Source: an uncultured Bacteroidota bacterium
Lineage (GTDB): Bacteria; Bacteroidota; Bacteroidia; Bacteroidales; P3
NCBI GenBank assembly: GCA_902762805.1
Contig: CACWPQ010000022.1
Location: 1-64,000, forward strand
DNA length: 64,000 bases
Reading direction: 5' to 3'
A program made the translations under genes and the position numbers. This document shows, piece by piece, positions 22,178 to 31,347 of this stretch (positions within the stretch are counted from its first letter, which is position 1; each line of letters opens with the position of its first letter). The notes under the pieces are model-generated. The model worked only from the letters and a program-made list of their open reading frames with translations. It was not told the DNA's origin and made no database searches.

Positions 22178-24377
22178 TGGTGCGCAGTTTGTCGATCAGG
22201 CTGGACAGGTGGTCCAGGTTATTGATGTAAAGCATGATGATGCCGCGCCCAACGCCCTCGGAGGCCTCCAGGGTGATGGCGCGCATATTGAGGTCCATCT
22301 CTTCGGAGATGAGGCGTGTGATGTCCTGCAGCAGCCCTTTGCGGTCGATGGCCGTCAGGGCGATACCCGTCAGGAGCGACAACTGCTCGCCCGGCCGCCA
22401 TTTGGCGCGCACGATGTGGTTCTCGTGGTTCGCCATCTCGCGCATGGCCTCCTTGCAGTTGGTGCGGTGCACCATGATGCGGCCGTCCTGCACGATGCCC
22501 ACCACCTGGTCGCCCTGCACCGGCTTGCAGCACGCGGCCGTCTCGGTCGGCAGGTGCTCATAGTCTTTGTCCAGCAGGAAGGGGGTCGAGGACTCCACGT
22601 TCTCCGGCAGCGCCGCCTTGTCGGTCATGCCGTCGAAAATGTCCTTGTATTGCTTGAGGAAGAGCAGGTTGGGCGCCGGGCGGGCCTTGCCGAAGCATTC
22701 GGCCACCTGGTGTTCGGTGATCGCCCCCACGGCTAGGCCGTAGAGCACGTCGATGTCCGACGGGTTGCCTAGGTAGCGCTTCAGCTGGCCCCAGTTCTGC
22801 CGGTTGTCCTTCAGGTGCAGCCCCTCGAGGTAGCCGCGCAGGCGGCGGCGCCCCTCGTCGGCACGCTCCTTCTTGTGAGCCTTCAGGAAGTCCTTGATGG
22901 CTTCCTTGGCTCGCGGGGTGGTGCATTCGGCGAGCCACTGCTCGTTGGGCACGGTGTTCTCCGTGGTCAGCACCTGCACCTGGTCGCCCGTGTGCAGGCG
23001 CTCGTTGCGTCCTGCTACGCGGGCATTCAGTTTGGCCCCGATGCAGTGGTGACCGAGGTCGGTATGGATGGCGTAGGCGAAGTCAAGCACCGTGCTGCGG
23101 CTGGGCAGAGTGACGGTGCGACCCTTGGGGGTGAAGAGGTATATCTCCTTGGTGTAGAGAGCCTCCTTGAACTCCTCCACCAGGTCCAGCGCACTCTTGT
23201 CGGTCTGCTCAAGCGTGGTGCGTATCTGCTGCAGCCACTCCTCCACTGGGTTGCTTTCCAGCTCCTCGTCGGGGTGGGCCTCCTTGTAGAGGAAGTGGGC
23301 CGCCATGCCCTTTTCGGCGATGGTGTCCATGCGCTCGGTGCGTATCTGTATCTCCACCCAGCGCCCTATGGGGGTCATCACAGTGGTCTGCAGGCTCTCG
23401 TAGCCGTTGTTCTTGGGGTGGGTGATCCAGTCGCGGAAGCGCTTGGGATTGGGCTCGAACTGGCCCGAAATGAGGGCATAGACACGGAAGCATTCCTCCT
23501 TCTCGCGCTCGCGGGGCACCCCTCTCAGTATGATGCGCATGGCGTAGAGGTCGAAGATTTCCTCGAAGGCCACATGCTTGTTCTCAATCTTTTTCCAACA
23601 ACTGTAGACCGACTTGACTCGGGTTTTGATTTTGTAGTCGCACCCTGCCTCGTCGAGCATCTTTCGCACGGGCTTCACGAGGCACTCCTCCAGCCGCTCG
23701 CTGGTGCCGGCGGTGGCGGCTATCTTGGCCTCTATCTCGGCGTACTTCTCAGGATTGGTGTATTTCATCACCAACTCCTCGAGTTCGGTCTTGATGGTGT
23801 AGAGGCCCAGGCGGTGGGCCAAGGGCACGTAGAGGTAGGAGGTCTCGCTGGCAATGATGAACTTCTTGGTCTCCTTCATCGAGTCCAGCGTGCGCATGTT
23901 GTGCAACCGGTCGCAGAGCTTGAGGAAGATGACATAGACGTCGTTGCACATCGAGAGCAGTATCTTGCGGTAGTTTTCGGCCTGCTTGCTCTCGGTCTGC
24001 TGCAGCACCATGACATCCTCTATCTTGGTGACGCCGTCGACTATCTTGGCCACGCGGTCGCCGAAGACGACGCGGAGCTCGTCGACGGTGATGTCGGTGT
24101 CCTCCACCACGTCGTGGAGCAGGGCGCAGATGACGGCCGTGGGGCCGAGGCCCACCTCTTTGACCGCGATGAGTGCCACGGCCAAAGGGTGGAAGATATA
24201 GGGTTCGCCGCTTTTTCGGCGCGTGCCGGCGTGGGCTTTCTTGGCCATCTGGTAGGCGCGCAGGATGCTCATCTCCTCATTGGGGGTGAGGGGCTTGAGG
24301 GCCTGGCAGGCTTCCAGCAGCTCGTCGTAGCGGGCTTGTATCTCTTGTTCTTCGCGTTGCTCGTCGATGATGTACAT
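22146..24377 (-). CDS. RelA/SpoT family (p)ppGpp synthetase/hydrolase
   Basis: 743 residues, full-length RSH protein. HD hydrolase domain: FHPLAVALIAVKEVGLG and CALLHDVVEDTDIT near residues 65-100; an HD pair is present, so hydrolase activity is likely. Synthetase domain about 240-360 (RVKSVYSCWKKIENKH, YAMRIIL, NNGYESLQTTV). TGS domain about 395-455 (YLFTPKGRTVTLPSRSTVLD) and C-terminal ACT domain (TGIALTAIDRKGLLQDITRL). It controls the stringent response. It sits between mazG and an outer-membrane-type protein. Confidence 0.95.
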   Translation of the reverse strand: MYIIDEQREEQEIQARYDELLEACQALKPLTPNEEMSILRAYQMAKKAHAGTRRKSGEPYIFHPLAVALIAVKEVGLGPTAVICALLHDVVEDTDITVDELRVVFGDRVAKIVDGVTKIEDVMVLQQTESKQAENYRKILLSMCNDVYVIFLKLCDRLHNMRTLDSMKETKKFIIASETSYLYVPLAHRLGLYTIKTELEELVMKYTNPEKYAEIEAKIAATAGTSERLEECLVKPVRKMLDEAGCDYKIKTRVKSVYSCWKKIENKHVAFEEIFDLYAMRIILRGVPREREKEECFRVYALISGQFEPNPKRFRDWITHPKNNGYESLQTTVMTPIGRWVEIQIRTERMDTIAEKGMAAHFLYKEAHPDEELESNPVEEWLQQIRTTLEQTDKSALDLVEEFKEALYTKEIYLFTPKGRTVTLPSRSTVLDFAYAIHTDLGHHCIGAKLNARVAGRNERLHTGDQVQVLTTENTVPNEQWLAECTTPRAKEAIKDFLKAHKKERADEGRRRLRGYLEGLHLKDNRQNWGQLKRYLGNPSDIDVLYGLAVGAITEHQVAECFGKARPAPNLLFLKQYKDIFDGMTDKAALPENVESSTPFLLDKDYEHLPTETAACCKPVQGDQVVGIVQDGRIMVHRTNCKEAMREMANHENHIVRAKWRPGEQLSLLTGIALTAIDRKGLLQDITRLISEEMDLNMRAITLEASEGVGRGIIMLYINNLDHLSSLIDKLRTIDGIEDVRRI

Positions 24378-24383
24378 AGGTGT

Positions 24384-25088
24384 TTACCAGAAGAATAGGC
24401 TGAGGCCGAGGAGGGCTGAGAGTTCGAGGCTGAGGCCGAGGGTGAGGTAGCTGTTGCCGTCGATGACGGCCATGCCGAGCGAGGCGGAGGTCCAGCAGAA
24501 TTCGTGGCCCCTGGAGGGCGCCGCCACGCGGAAGCCTATCTCGCTGCCCAGACGGCGGCCGAAGGTGAGACCGGAATAGAGGTGCCAGTCGACACTGCTT
24601 TGGCGGCCGGAGAGGCGCACGGCGGGGCCGATGCTGTAGTACTGCCGGCGGGGGCCGAAGAGGGCCGAGCCGTAGACGCCCCAGCGCTCGGGCAGGTAGG
24701 TGAGGTTGAGACCCAGCGCACTGCGGTGCCCCATCGCGGCTTCCACTTCGAGGAAGACGCTGTTGAAGTTGAGCCCGACATTGTTAAGGTAGTGGTGTTC
24801 GGGCATGGCGGGACGACCGCCGCGGCGGGAGGGCGGGGCAGGCTGGCGCGAGCCGCGGACGCTGCCGTCCTGGTTGTAGTAGACGGGGGCGCCGATGACG
24901 TTGGCTTCGCCTTTGGGGCGGCGCGGGGCGGGCTGGGCACCGATGACGTTGGGGCCGTCGTCGTCCACGGCGTCGTCCACGGCGATGCTGTCGGCCGGGA
25001 TGGCGCGTCGTGCGGTGTCGGGTTGCACGACCTGGCCCCACACCGGGAGCCAAGCCAGCATAAGCAGTGTTGCGAATAATCTTTTCAT
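24384..25088 (-). CDS. Secreted outer-membrane beta-barrel-like protein
   Basis: 234 residues. Signal peptide MKRLFATLLMLAWLPVWGQ with cleavage after WG-Q. Next an acidic, proline/arginine-rich linker, then from about residue 95 alternating amphipathic strands (VGLNFNSVFLEVEAAMG, ALGLNLTYLPERWGVYGSAL, RQYYSIGPAVRLSG) and a terminal aromatic ending (LGLSLFFW) as in outer membrane proteins. A small porin-like or barrel role is inferred. It lies between recA and relA/spoT in the same direction. Confidence 0.7.
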   Translation of the reverse strand: MKRLFATLLMLAWLPVWGQVVQPDTARRAIPADSIAVDDAVDDDGPNVIGAQPAPRRPKGEANVIGAPVYYNQDGSVRGSRQPAPPSRRGGRPAMPEHHYLNNVGLNFNSVFLEVEAAMGHRSALGLNLTYLPERWGVYGSALFGPRRQYYSIGPAVRLSGRQSSVDWHLYSGLTFGRRLGSEIGFRVAAPSRGHEFCWTSASLGMAVIDGNSYLTLGLSLELSALLGLSLFFW

Positions 25089-25109
25089 AGCTTTATGGGG
25101 GTGAGAGGG

Positions 25110-26138
<1,029 letters not shown>

Positions 26139-26192
26139 AATGTGCGGTTGTTTAATGTGTTAATATTGGTACTGTTTTCTGTTCTGAAATTG

Positions 26193-26200
26193 CAAAGGTA
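26193..26200 (-). promoter_or_regulatory. -7 promoter box of recA
   Basis: TACCTTTG on the minus strand, 54 bases upstream of the recA start. No LexA-like box was recognised. Confidence 0.55.
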
Positions 26201-26310
26201 TGCTTTTTTTTTTGAGAAAAACAAATAAAGTGTATAAGGTGCAGTGGAACAGGGGGTTGGGTTCGAGGTGCGGGGGGTGCGACGCGTGGCTGGCGCACAG
26301 GGGTTCCCTA

Positions 26311-26374
26311 GGGGAACGGTAGGGGTTCTCTAGGGTAATTGATAGGCCTTTTCCCATTATTACCCACCGATGGG
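26311..26374 (-). repeat. 64-bp dispersed element, copy 2
   Basis: Read on the minus strand: CCCATCGGTGGG, TAATAATGGGAAAAGGCCTATC, ATTACCC, TAGAGAACCCCTACCG; differs from copy 1 at only a few positions. It lies in the 266-base gap between the leftward LptF/G gene and recA. Confidence 0.72.
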
Positions 26375-26404
26375 AAAATAGGGGAAGTTTTTGTGGGCAG
26401 GGTG

Positions 26405-27820
26405 TCATTTTTTTCCCACCAGGCGGCGGAAGAATTTGCCCCAGGAGGAGGAGTCGAAGAAGGAGGAGTCGGTGGTGGCCTGGAGGGTGAGGACGATGCC
26501 GATGGGTAGCATGACGAGCGAGGAGATCCACATGCCTTCGGGGCCGAGGGCGGACTCGCGGACGGCCTTTTCGCTGATCATGCCCACGACGTAGTAGAGC
26601 ACGAAGAAGGCCACGGAGGCGACCAGCGGCAGGCCGAGGCCGCCTTTGCGGACGATGGAGCCGAAGGGTGCGCCGACGAGGAAGAGCAGCAGGCAGGCGA
26701 CGGAGAGGGTGAATTTGCGGTGCCACTCGATGTGGTGGCGGTTGATGTATTCGCGGTCGGACTCGATCATGTCGGCGTACATTTTGGCCTGCGAGGAGGC
26801 TGTCTGTGCGGCGTTGCGGGCGTAGGTGAGGGCGCGCTGTCGGTCGGCGGCGGGCATGCTGTCGAGCAGGGCGGTGAAGGTGTCGGTGGTGGCGGCGGCA
26901 GCGCTGTCGGCTGCTTCGGACATGCGCGGCCATGCGTGGAGGGCGGAGGTGAGCTCGGTGCGGCACTGCTCTTGGCGCTTGGCGAGCGAGGAGTCGAGTT
27001 TGAGGATGGCGGTGTCCAACTGGTTGATATTCATCATCTGGTAGCTGCCCTTGAAGATGTCCTCCGTCGTCTTGTTGTAGGCAAAGGACGAGATGTCGAA
27101 GGAGATGGTCTGCTGGCGGAAGCCGATGGTGGTGAAGGGTCGGCGTTGGTAGTTCTCGCCGGTGGTGGATTCGGTGTAGGAGTAGCCGTCGCGGAGGGTG
27201 AACTGGAGGAAGCGGTTGTCGGGCGTGGCCTGCATGATGCCGCTGCGGGCCACGATGACGTTCATCTCGCCCGAGCCGCGCGAGTGGTCGTAGATGATGA
27301 TGTCCTCCAGCGTGCGGCCGTCCTTGCCTTTGTTGCCGACGCGGATGACGTAGCCGTCGAGCTCTTTGTAGTATTCGCCCGGGCGAATGTTGACGGCGGG
27401 CTTCTTGCGCGTGATGTCGTAGAGTGTCATGCGGTATTTGAGCATGGCAGTGGGCATGACGTTGTTGGCGAAGTAGAAGGCCATGCCGGTGAGCAGCAGT
27501 GCCACCAGCGCCATGGGCATCATGACGCGTCGCACGCTGACGCCGCCGGCCTTCATGGCTACGAGCTCGTATTTCTCGCCGAAGTTGCCCATGGTCATGA
27601 TGGAGGCGAAGAGCACGGCGATGGGGAGCGCCATGGGGACGAAGGTGGCCGAGGCGTACATCAGCAGCTCGGCGATGACGCTGAACTCGAGCCCCTTGCC
27701 GACGAGGTCGTCGACATATTTCCACACGAACTGCATCAGCAGCACCAGCACGGCGAGGGTGAACGTCAGTGCCAGCGGCCCGATGAAGGAGCGGAGGATG
27801 AGGCGGTCGAGTCGTTTCAT
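26405..27820 (-). CDS. LptF/LptG family permease (YjgP/YjgQ)
   Basis: 471 residues. N-terminal membrane domain with three helices (residues about 8-110: LILRSFIGPLALTFTLAVLV, VIAELLMYASATFVPMALPI), a periplasmic beta-jellyroll-like domain in the middle (about 120-360), and three C-terminal helices (FTLSVACLLLFLVGAPFGSI, LVASVAFFVLYYVVGMIS). This is the lipopolysaccharide-transport permease that forms LptB2FG. It is the last gene of the ppiD-M23-dxr-rseP operon; the spacing to rseP is 6 bases. Confidence 0.88.
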   Translation of the reverse strand: MKRLDRLILRSFIGPLALTFTLAVLVLLMQFVWKYVDDLVGKGLEFSVIAELLMYASATFVPMALPIAVLFASIMTMGNFGEKYELVAMKAGGVSVRRVMMPMALVALLLTGMAFYFANNVMPTAMLKYRMTLYDITRKKPAVNIRPGEYYKELDGYVIRVGNKGKDGRTLEDIIIYDHSRGSGEMNVIVARSGIMQATPDNRFLQFTLRDGYSYTESTTGENYQRRPFTTIGFRQQTISFDISSFAYNKTTEDIFKGSYQMMNINQLDTAILKLDSSLAKRQEQCRTELTSALHAWPRMSEAADSAAAATTDTFTALLDSMPAADRQRALTYARNAAQTASSQAKMYADMIESDREYINRHHIEWHRKFTLSVACLLLFLVGAPFGSIVRKGGLGLPLVASVAFFVLYYVVGMISEKAVRESALGPEGMWISSLVMLPIGIVLTLQATTDSSFFDSSSWGKFFRRLVGKK

Positions 27821-27826
27821 GCGGGG

Positions 27827-29230
27827 TTAGAATTTCGAAGAGAGCCAGCGCCAGAGGTCGTTGCCGTTGGCGAAAATCATCAGTGCCAGCAGGAGGAACA
27901 TGCCCACGCTCTGGGCGTAGGAGAGGAACTTGTCGGAGGGTTTGCGGCGGGTGACGATCTCCCAGAGGGTGAAGAGGATATGGCCGCCGTCGAGGCCGGG
28001 GATGGGGATGACGTTCATGAAGGCCAGGATGAGGGCCAGGAGGGCGGTGAGCTCCCAGAAGGCCTGCCAGTGCCAGTGGTCGGGGAAGAGGCTGGCCATG
28101 GCGCCGAAGCCGCCGAGGTTCTGCGCGCCGCCGGGGGCGAAGAGCATCTTGAGGCCCGAGACGTAGGTCATGAGCGTCTCCCAGCCGTGGCTGATGCCGG
28201 CGGGGATGGCCTGGAGGAGGGTGTAGTCGATGTGGCGCACGTCGGGGAAGAGGCGCTTGATGTCGGTCTCGCACTGCACACCCAGCTTGCCGGCGCTGCT
28301 CACCTCGACAGGCAGCGAGTCGAGGGCACCGTTGCGGTAGAAGCCCACGGTGATGGTCTCGCCCTTGTGGTCGCCCAGGGCGGCGGTGATGTCGTTGAAG
28401 GCCGTCATGGGTTTGCCCGCGATGCTGACCACGCTGTCGCCGGGCAGCATGCCGGCTTTCTCGGCTGTCGAGCCGGCGGCGAAACTCTTCACCACGAAGG
28501 GGATGCGGGGCGACATGAGCTGCTTGACGCGCTCGTTGTTGACGCGCTCCACGAGGCGGCCGCTCATGGTGATGTCCACCAGCGAGTCGCCGCGGCGCAC
28601 GGTCACCCTGCGGGCGTCGCCGAGGAGGAGCATCTTGTTGACGGCCACGTAGTCGTCCACCTCCTGCCCGTCGATCGAGCGGATGAGGTCGCCCTGCCGG
28701 AAGCCCTCGTCGAGCATCACCTGGTGGTACTGGAAGCCCAGGGTGGCGCTGTGCATCGGCAGCTCGTCCTTGCCCCAGTGGGCGAAGATGATGCCGTAGA
28801 GCAGCAGGGCGGTGACGAAGTTGACCAGCACGCCGCCGCTGATGATGCAGAGGCGCTGCCAGGCGGGTTTGGTGCGGTACTCCCACGGCTGGGGCTCGGC
28901 CTCGAGGTCTTTGGCATCCTTGGTCTCGTCGATCATGCCGGCGATGTCGCAGTAGCCGCCCAGCGGTATCCAGCCCAGGCCCCAGAGGGTGTTGTCCTGG
29001 TCCTCGGGGGCGAGGTTCTTCTCGTCCCAGCTGTCGGGGGTCTTCGAGTTGAACCAAAGGAAGTGCCACTTGCCGCCGAACTTCTTGGCTTTCAGAATGG
29101 AGAATTGCCAGTTGAAGAATATATAGTACCTGCGCACACGCGTGTGGAACAACTTGGCGAAAAACAGGTGGCCCAACTCGTGGGTGGCCACCAGGATGGT
29201 GAGGCTGAGGATGAGGGCTAGCCAGTTCAT
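27827..29230 (-). CDS. rseP: RIP zinc metalloprotease RseP (site-2 protease)
   Basis: 467 residues. Zinc-site HELGH at residues 17-21 within the first helix and the third-ligand motif NVIPIPGLDGGHILF near residue 410. Two PDZ-like domains are between them (for example GSTAEKAGMLPGDSVVSIAG). Cleaves anti-sigma factors inside the membrane. The ATG overlaps the end of dxr by four bases. Gene order dxr-rseP is common in Bacteroidetes. Confidence 0.94.
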   Translation of the reverse strand: MNWLALILSLTILVATHELGHLFFAKLFHTRVRRYYIFFNWQFSILKAKKFGGKWHFLWFNSKTPDSWDEKNLAPEDQDNTLWGLGWIPLGGYCDIAGMIDETKDAKDLEAEPQPWEYRTKPAWQRLCIISGGVLVNFVTALLLYGIIFAHWGKDELPMHSATLGFQYHQVMLDEGFRQGDLIRSIDGQEVDDYVAVNKMLLLGDARRVTVRRGDSLVDITMSGRLVERVNNERVKQLMSPRIPFVVKSFAAGSTAEKAGMLPGDSVVSIAGKPMTAFNDITAALGDHKGETITVGFYRNGALDSLPVEVSSAGKLGVQCETDIKRLFPDVRHIDYTLLQAIPAGISHGWETLMTYVSGLKMLFAPGGAQNLGGFGAMASLFPDHWHWQAFWELTALLALILAFMNVIPIPGLDGGHILFTLWEIVTRRKPSDKFLSYAQSVGMFLLLALMIFANGNDLWRWLSSKF

Positions 29231-30351
29231 TGCTGTCGTATGGTTTTATCGGTTTCGAATAGGTCTTCCAGTGTGGGGTTGGGGATGAAGTGGGCGCGTT
29301 CGAGGGCTTGCTCCACGAAGTCGGCGATGCCGAGGAAGGAGAGCTGCCCGTCGATGAAGCGCTGCACCGCCACCTCGTTGGCGGCGTTGAGGACGCAGGG
29401 CATGTTGCCGCCGCGTTCGATGGCGCGGTAGGCGAGGTCGAGGCAGCGGAAGGTGGTGCGGTCGGGCTGCTCGAAGGTGAGCGAGGGATGCTGCATGAAG
29501 TCGAAGCGCGGCAGGTGGCTCTCGATGCGGTGGGGGAAAGAGAGGGCATACTGGATGGGGGTCTCCATGGTGGGGGTGCCCAGCTGGGCTTTGATGCTGC
29601 CGTCGCAGAACTGCACCATCGAGTGGACCACCGACTGCGGATGCACCAGCACCTCGATGTCCGAGGGTTCCACGTTGAAAAGCCATTTGGCTTCGATTAC
29701 CTCGAGGCCCTTGTTCATAAGCGAGGCGCTGTCGATGGTCACCTTGCGTCCCATGCTCCAGTTGGGGTGGTGGAGGGCCTGCTCGAGGGTGGCGTGCTGC
29801 AGCTCCTCGCGCGAGCGGCCGCGGAAGGGGCCGCCGCTGGCGGTGAGGAGTATCTTGTCCACCGGGCCTTCGCCGATGAGGCACTGGAAGATGGCCGAGT
29901 GCTCACTGTCGACGGGCAGCAGTGCCACCCTGTGGCGCTCGGCGGCGGCGGTGACCAGGCTGCCGGCCACCACGAGGGTCTCCTTGTTGGCCAAGGCGAT
30001 ATGCTTGCCGCACTCGATGGCGCGCAGGGTGGGGCGCAGGCCGGCGAAGCCCACGATGGCGGCCACCACCATGTCGATACCGCCCATCTCCATCACCTCC
30101 ACCATGGCCTGCTGGCCGGCGAAGACTTTGATGTCGTGCGGGTCCAGTGCATCGTGTACTTGCTGATATTTGCCCTCGTCGGCGATGACGACGGCGTTGG
30201 GGGAGAATTCCAAGGCCTGTTCGATGAGCAGGTCGGCATTGGAGCCGGCACAGAGCACCTCGACCCCGAAGAGGTCGCGGTGACGGCGGACGACGTTGAG
30301 CGTCTGTGTGCCGATGGAGCCGGTGGAACCTAGTATGGCAATCTGTTTCGT
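29227..30351 (-). CDS. dxr: 1-deoxy-D-xylulose 5-phosphate reductoisomerase, non-ATG start
   Basis: 374 residues if translation starts at 30351. The NADPH-binding motif ILGSTGSIGTQTL lies at residues 6-18, then NKETLVVAG, DSEHSAIFQ and TASGGPFR, and MNKGLEVIEAKWLF. The enzyme makes MEP in the non-mevalonate pathway. The codon in the expected start position (before KQIAILGSTG) is ACG; the only in-frame ATG/GTG/TTG nearby is a GTG at 30258, which would remove the NADPH motif, and an in-frame TAA lies 15 bases upstream. Hence either a rare ACG start or a sequence error (ATG to ACG). Confidence 0.92.
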   Translation of the reverse strand, partial: TKQIAILGSTGSIGTQTLNVVRRHRDLFGVEVLCAGSNADLLIEQALEFSPNAVVIADEGKYQQVHDALDPHDIKVFAGQQAMVEVMEMGGIDMVVAAIVGFAGLRPTLRAIECGKHIALANKETLVVAGSLVTAAAERHRVALLPVDSEHSAIFQCLIGEGPVDKILLTASGGPFRGRSREELQHATLEQALHHPNWSMGRKVTIDSASLMNKGLEVIEAKWLFNVEPSDIEVLVHPQSVVHSMVQFCDGSIKAQLGTPTMETPIQYALSFPHRIESHLPRFDFMQHPSLTFEQPDRTTFRCLDLAYRAIERGGNMPCVLNAANEVAVQRFIDGQLSFLGIADFVEQALERAHFIPNPTLEDLFETDKTIRQQ

Positions 30352-30363
30352 AGCGGTAGGGGT

Positions 30364-31263
30364 TTAGAATGATATGTATTCTGTGGGGTTGACGGGCGAG
30401 CCGTTGACCCAGAGTTCGAAGTGGAGGTAGGGGCCTTGCTCGCGTAAGCCGGCGTTGCCGACGTAGCCGAGAGGTTCGGCTGCGCGGACGGCGTCGCCCT
30501 GGCGCTTGAGCAGGGTGCCCAGGTTGCGATAGACGGAGATGACGTTGCCGGGATGCTGTATGGAGACCACATAGCCGGCGTCGGCCGTGAAGGAGGCCGA
30601 GACGACGGTGCCGCTGTAGGCGGCGTGGATGGGCTGGCTGACAGCGCCGGTGATGTCGACGCCATAGTGCTTCTCGCTGGGGCTGTAGGGTTTGAGCACC
30701 TTGCCCTTCAGGGGAGCGAAGAAGAGGTGCATGATGGCGGGAGTGGTTTCGGTGGCGGGCGAGGCGGCGGATTTTACCTGATAGCGGCTGTCTTCGCGCT
30801 CCACCTCGAGGCGCAGCAGGCTGTCCTCTTTGGAGCGTCGGTAGGCTTTGGCCACGGCGGGCAGGGTGGCGAGGGTGTCGCTCCGCAGCGAGTCGGCCTC
30901 GCGCCCCAGGTCTTCGCCCGAGAGGACGGCGCGCATGGTGCGCAGCATCCACTCCTGCTGCTCGAGGCGTGCCTCGAGCGAGTCCACACGCTGGGCGTTG
31001 TCGTAGGTCAGCTGTGTGGCGCGGGCGTTGGTGTAGCCGGGGATGAGTTCGCGCAGAGGGGTGAAGGCGATGAGGACGGTGGTCAGCGCGACGAGGACGA
31101 TGACGGCGATGCCGAGGGCAACGAAGAGGTGGGAACCGGTGAGTTCGAACGAGAACTTCTCCTTGAAGGTATTGGTATCCATCACCACAAATTTGTGTTT
31201 GTGGCGCATCACCTCTCTCATCGAGCGGCTACGCAGTCGGGTCCACCATTGCTTGAGGTTCAT
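30364..31263 (-). CDS. M23-family membrane-anchored protein (peptidoglycan-hydrolase-like)
   Basis: 299 residues from the ATG at 31263. One membrane helix at about residues 42-62 (LFVALGIAVIVLVALTTVLIAF), a coiled-coil stretch (NAQRVDSLEARLEQQEWMLR), and a C-terminal M23 domain with KHYGVDITG (His-Asp zinc ligands) and YLHFELW. In active M23 enzymes the last motif is HxH; here the first His is Tyr, so it may be a non-catalytic regulator, like EnvC-type proteins. Located between ppiD and dxr in an envelope operon. Confidence 0.85.
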   Translation of the reverse strand: MNLKQWWTRLRSRSMREVMRHKHKFVVMDTNTFKEKFSFELTGSHLFVALGIAVIVLVALTTVLIAFTPLRELIPGYTNARATQLTYDNAQRVDSLEARLEQQEWMLRTMRAVLSGEDLGREADSLRSDTLATLPAVAKAYRRSKEDSLLRLEVEREDSRYQVKSAASPATETTPAIMHLFFAPLKGKVLKPYSPSEKHYGVDITGAVSQPIHAAYSGTVVSASFTADAGYVVSIQHPGNVISVYRNLGTLLKRQGDAVRAAEPLGYVGNAGLREQGPYLHFELWVNGSPVNPTEYISF

Positions 31264-31272
31264 TGTCTCGTC

Positions 31273-31325
31273 GAAAGCCGAAGGTGGAAAGTGGAACAAC
31301 CAGTAGGGCTCCGCTTTCCACCTTC
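31273..31325. repeat. Inverted pair of heptanucleotide arrays between ppiD and M23 gene
   Basis: GAAAGCC, GAAGGTG, GAAAGTG at 31273-31293, then after 18 bases the opposite-strand units CGCTTTC, CACCTTC at 31312-31325. Fills most of the 84-base gap and can form a hairpin. Confidence 0.7.
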
Positions 31326-31347
31326 GATGCGTTGCGGTTGGTTTATG

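Noticed and set aside
26720..29221. Plus-strand open frame of 833 codons opposite lptF/G and rseP
   Set aside because: Antisense shadow of GC-rich genes; no motif, no promoter box.
26160..29549. Very long open frame (about 1129 codons) on the minus strand
   Set aside because: It overlaps lptF/G and rseP in another frame; composition is Pro/Arg/Ala/His-rich as expected for an out-of-frame read of GC-rich genes.
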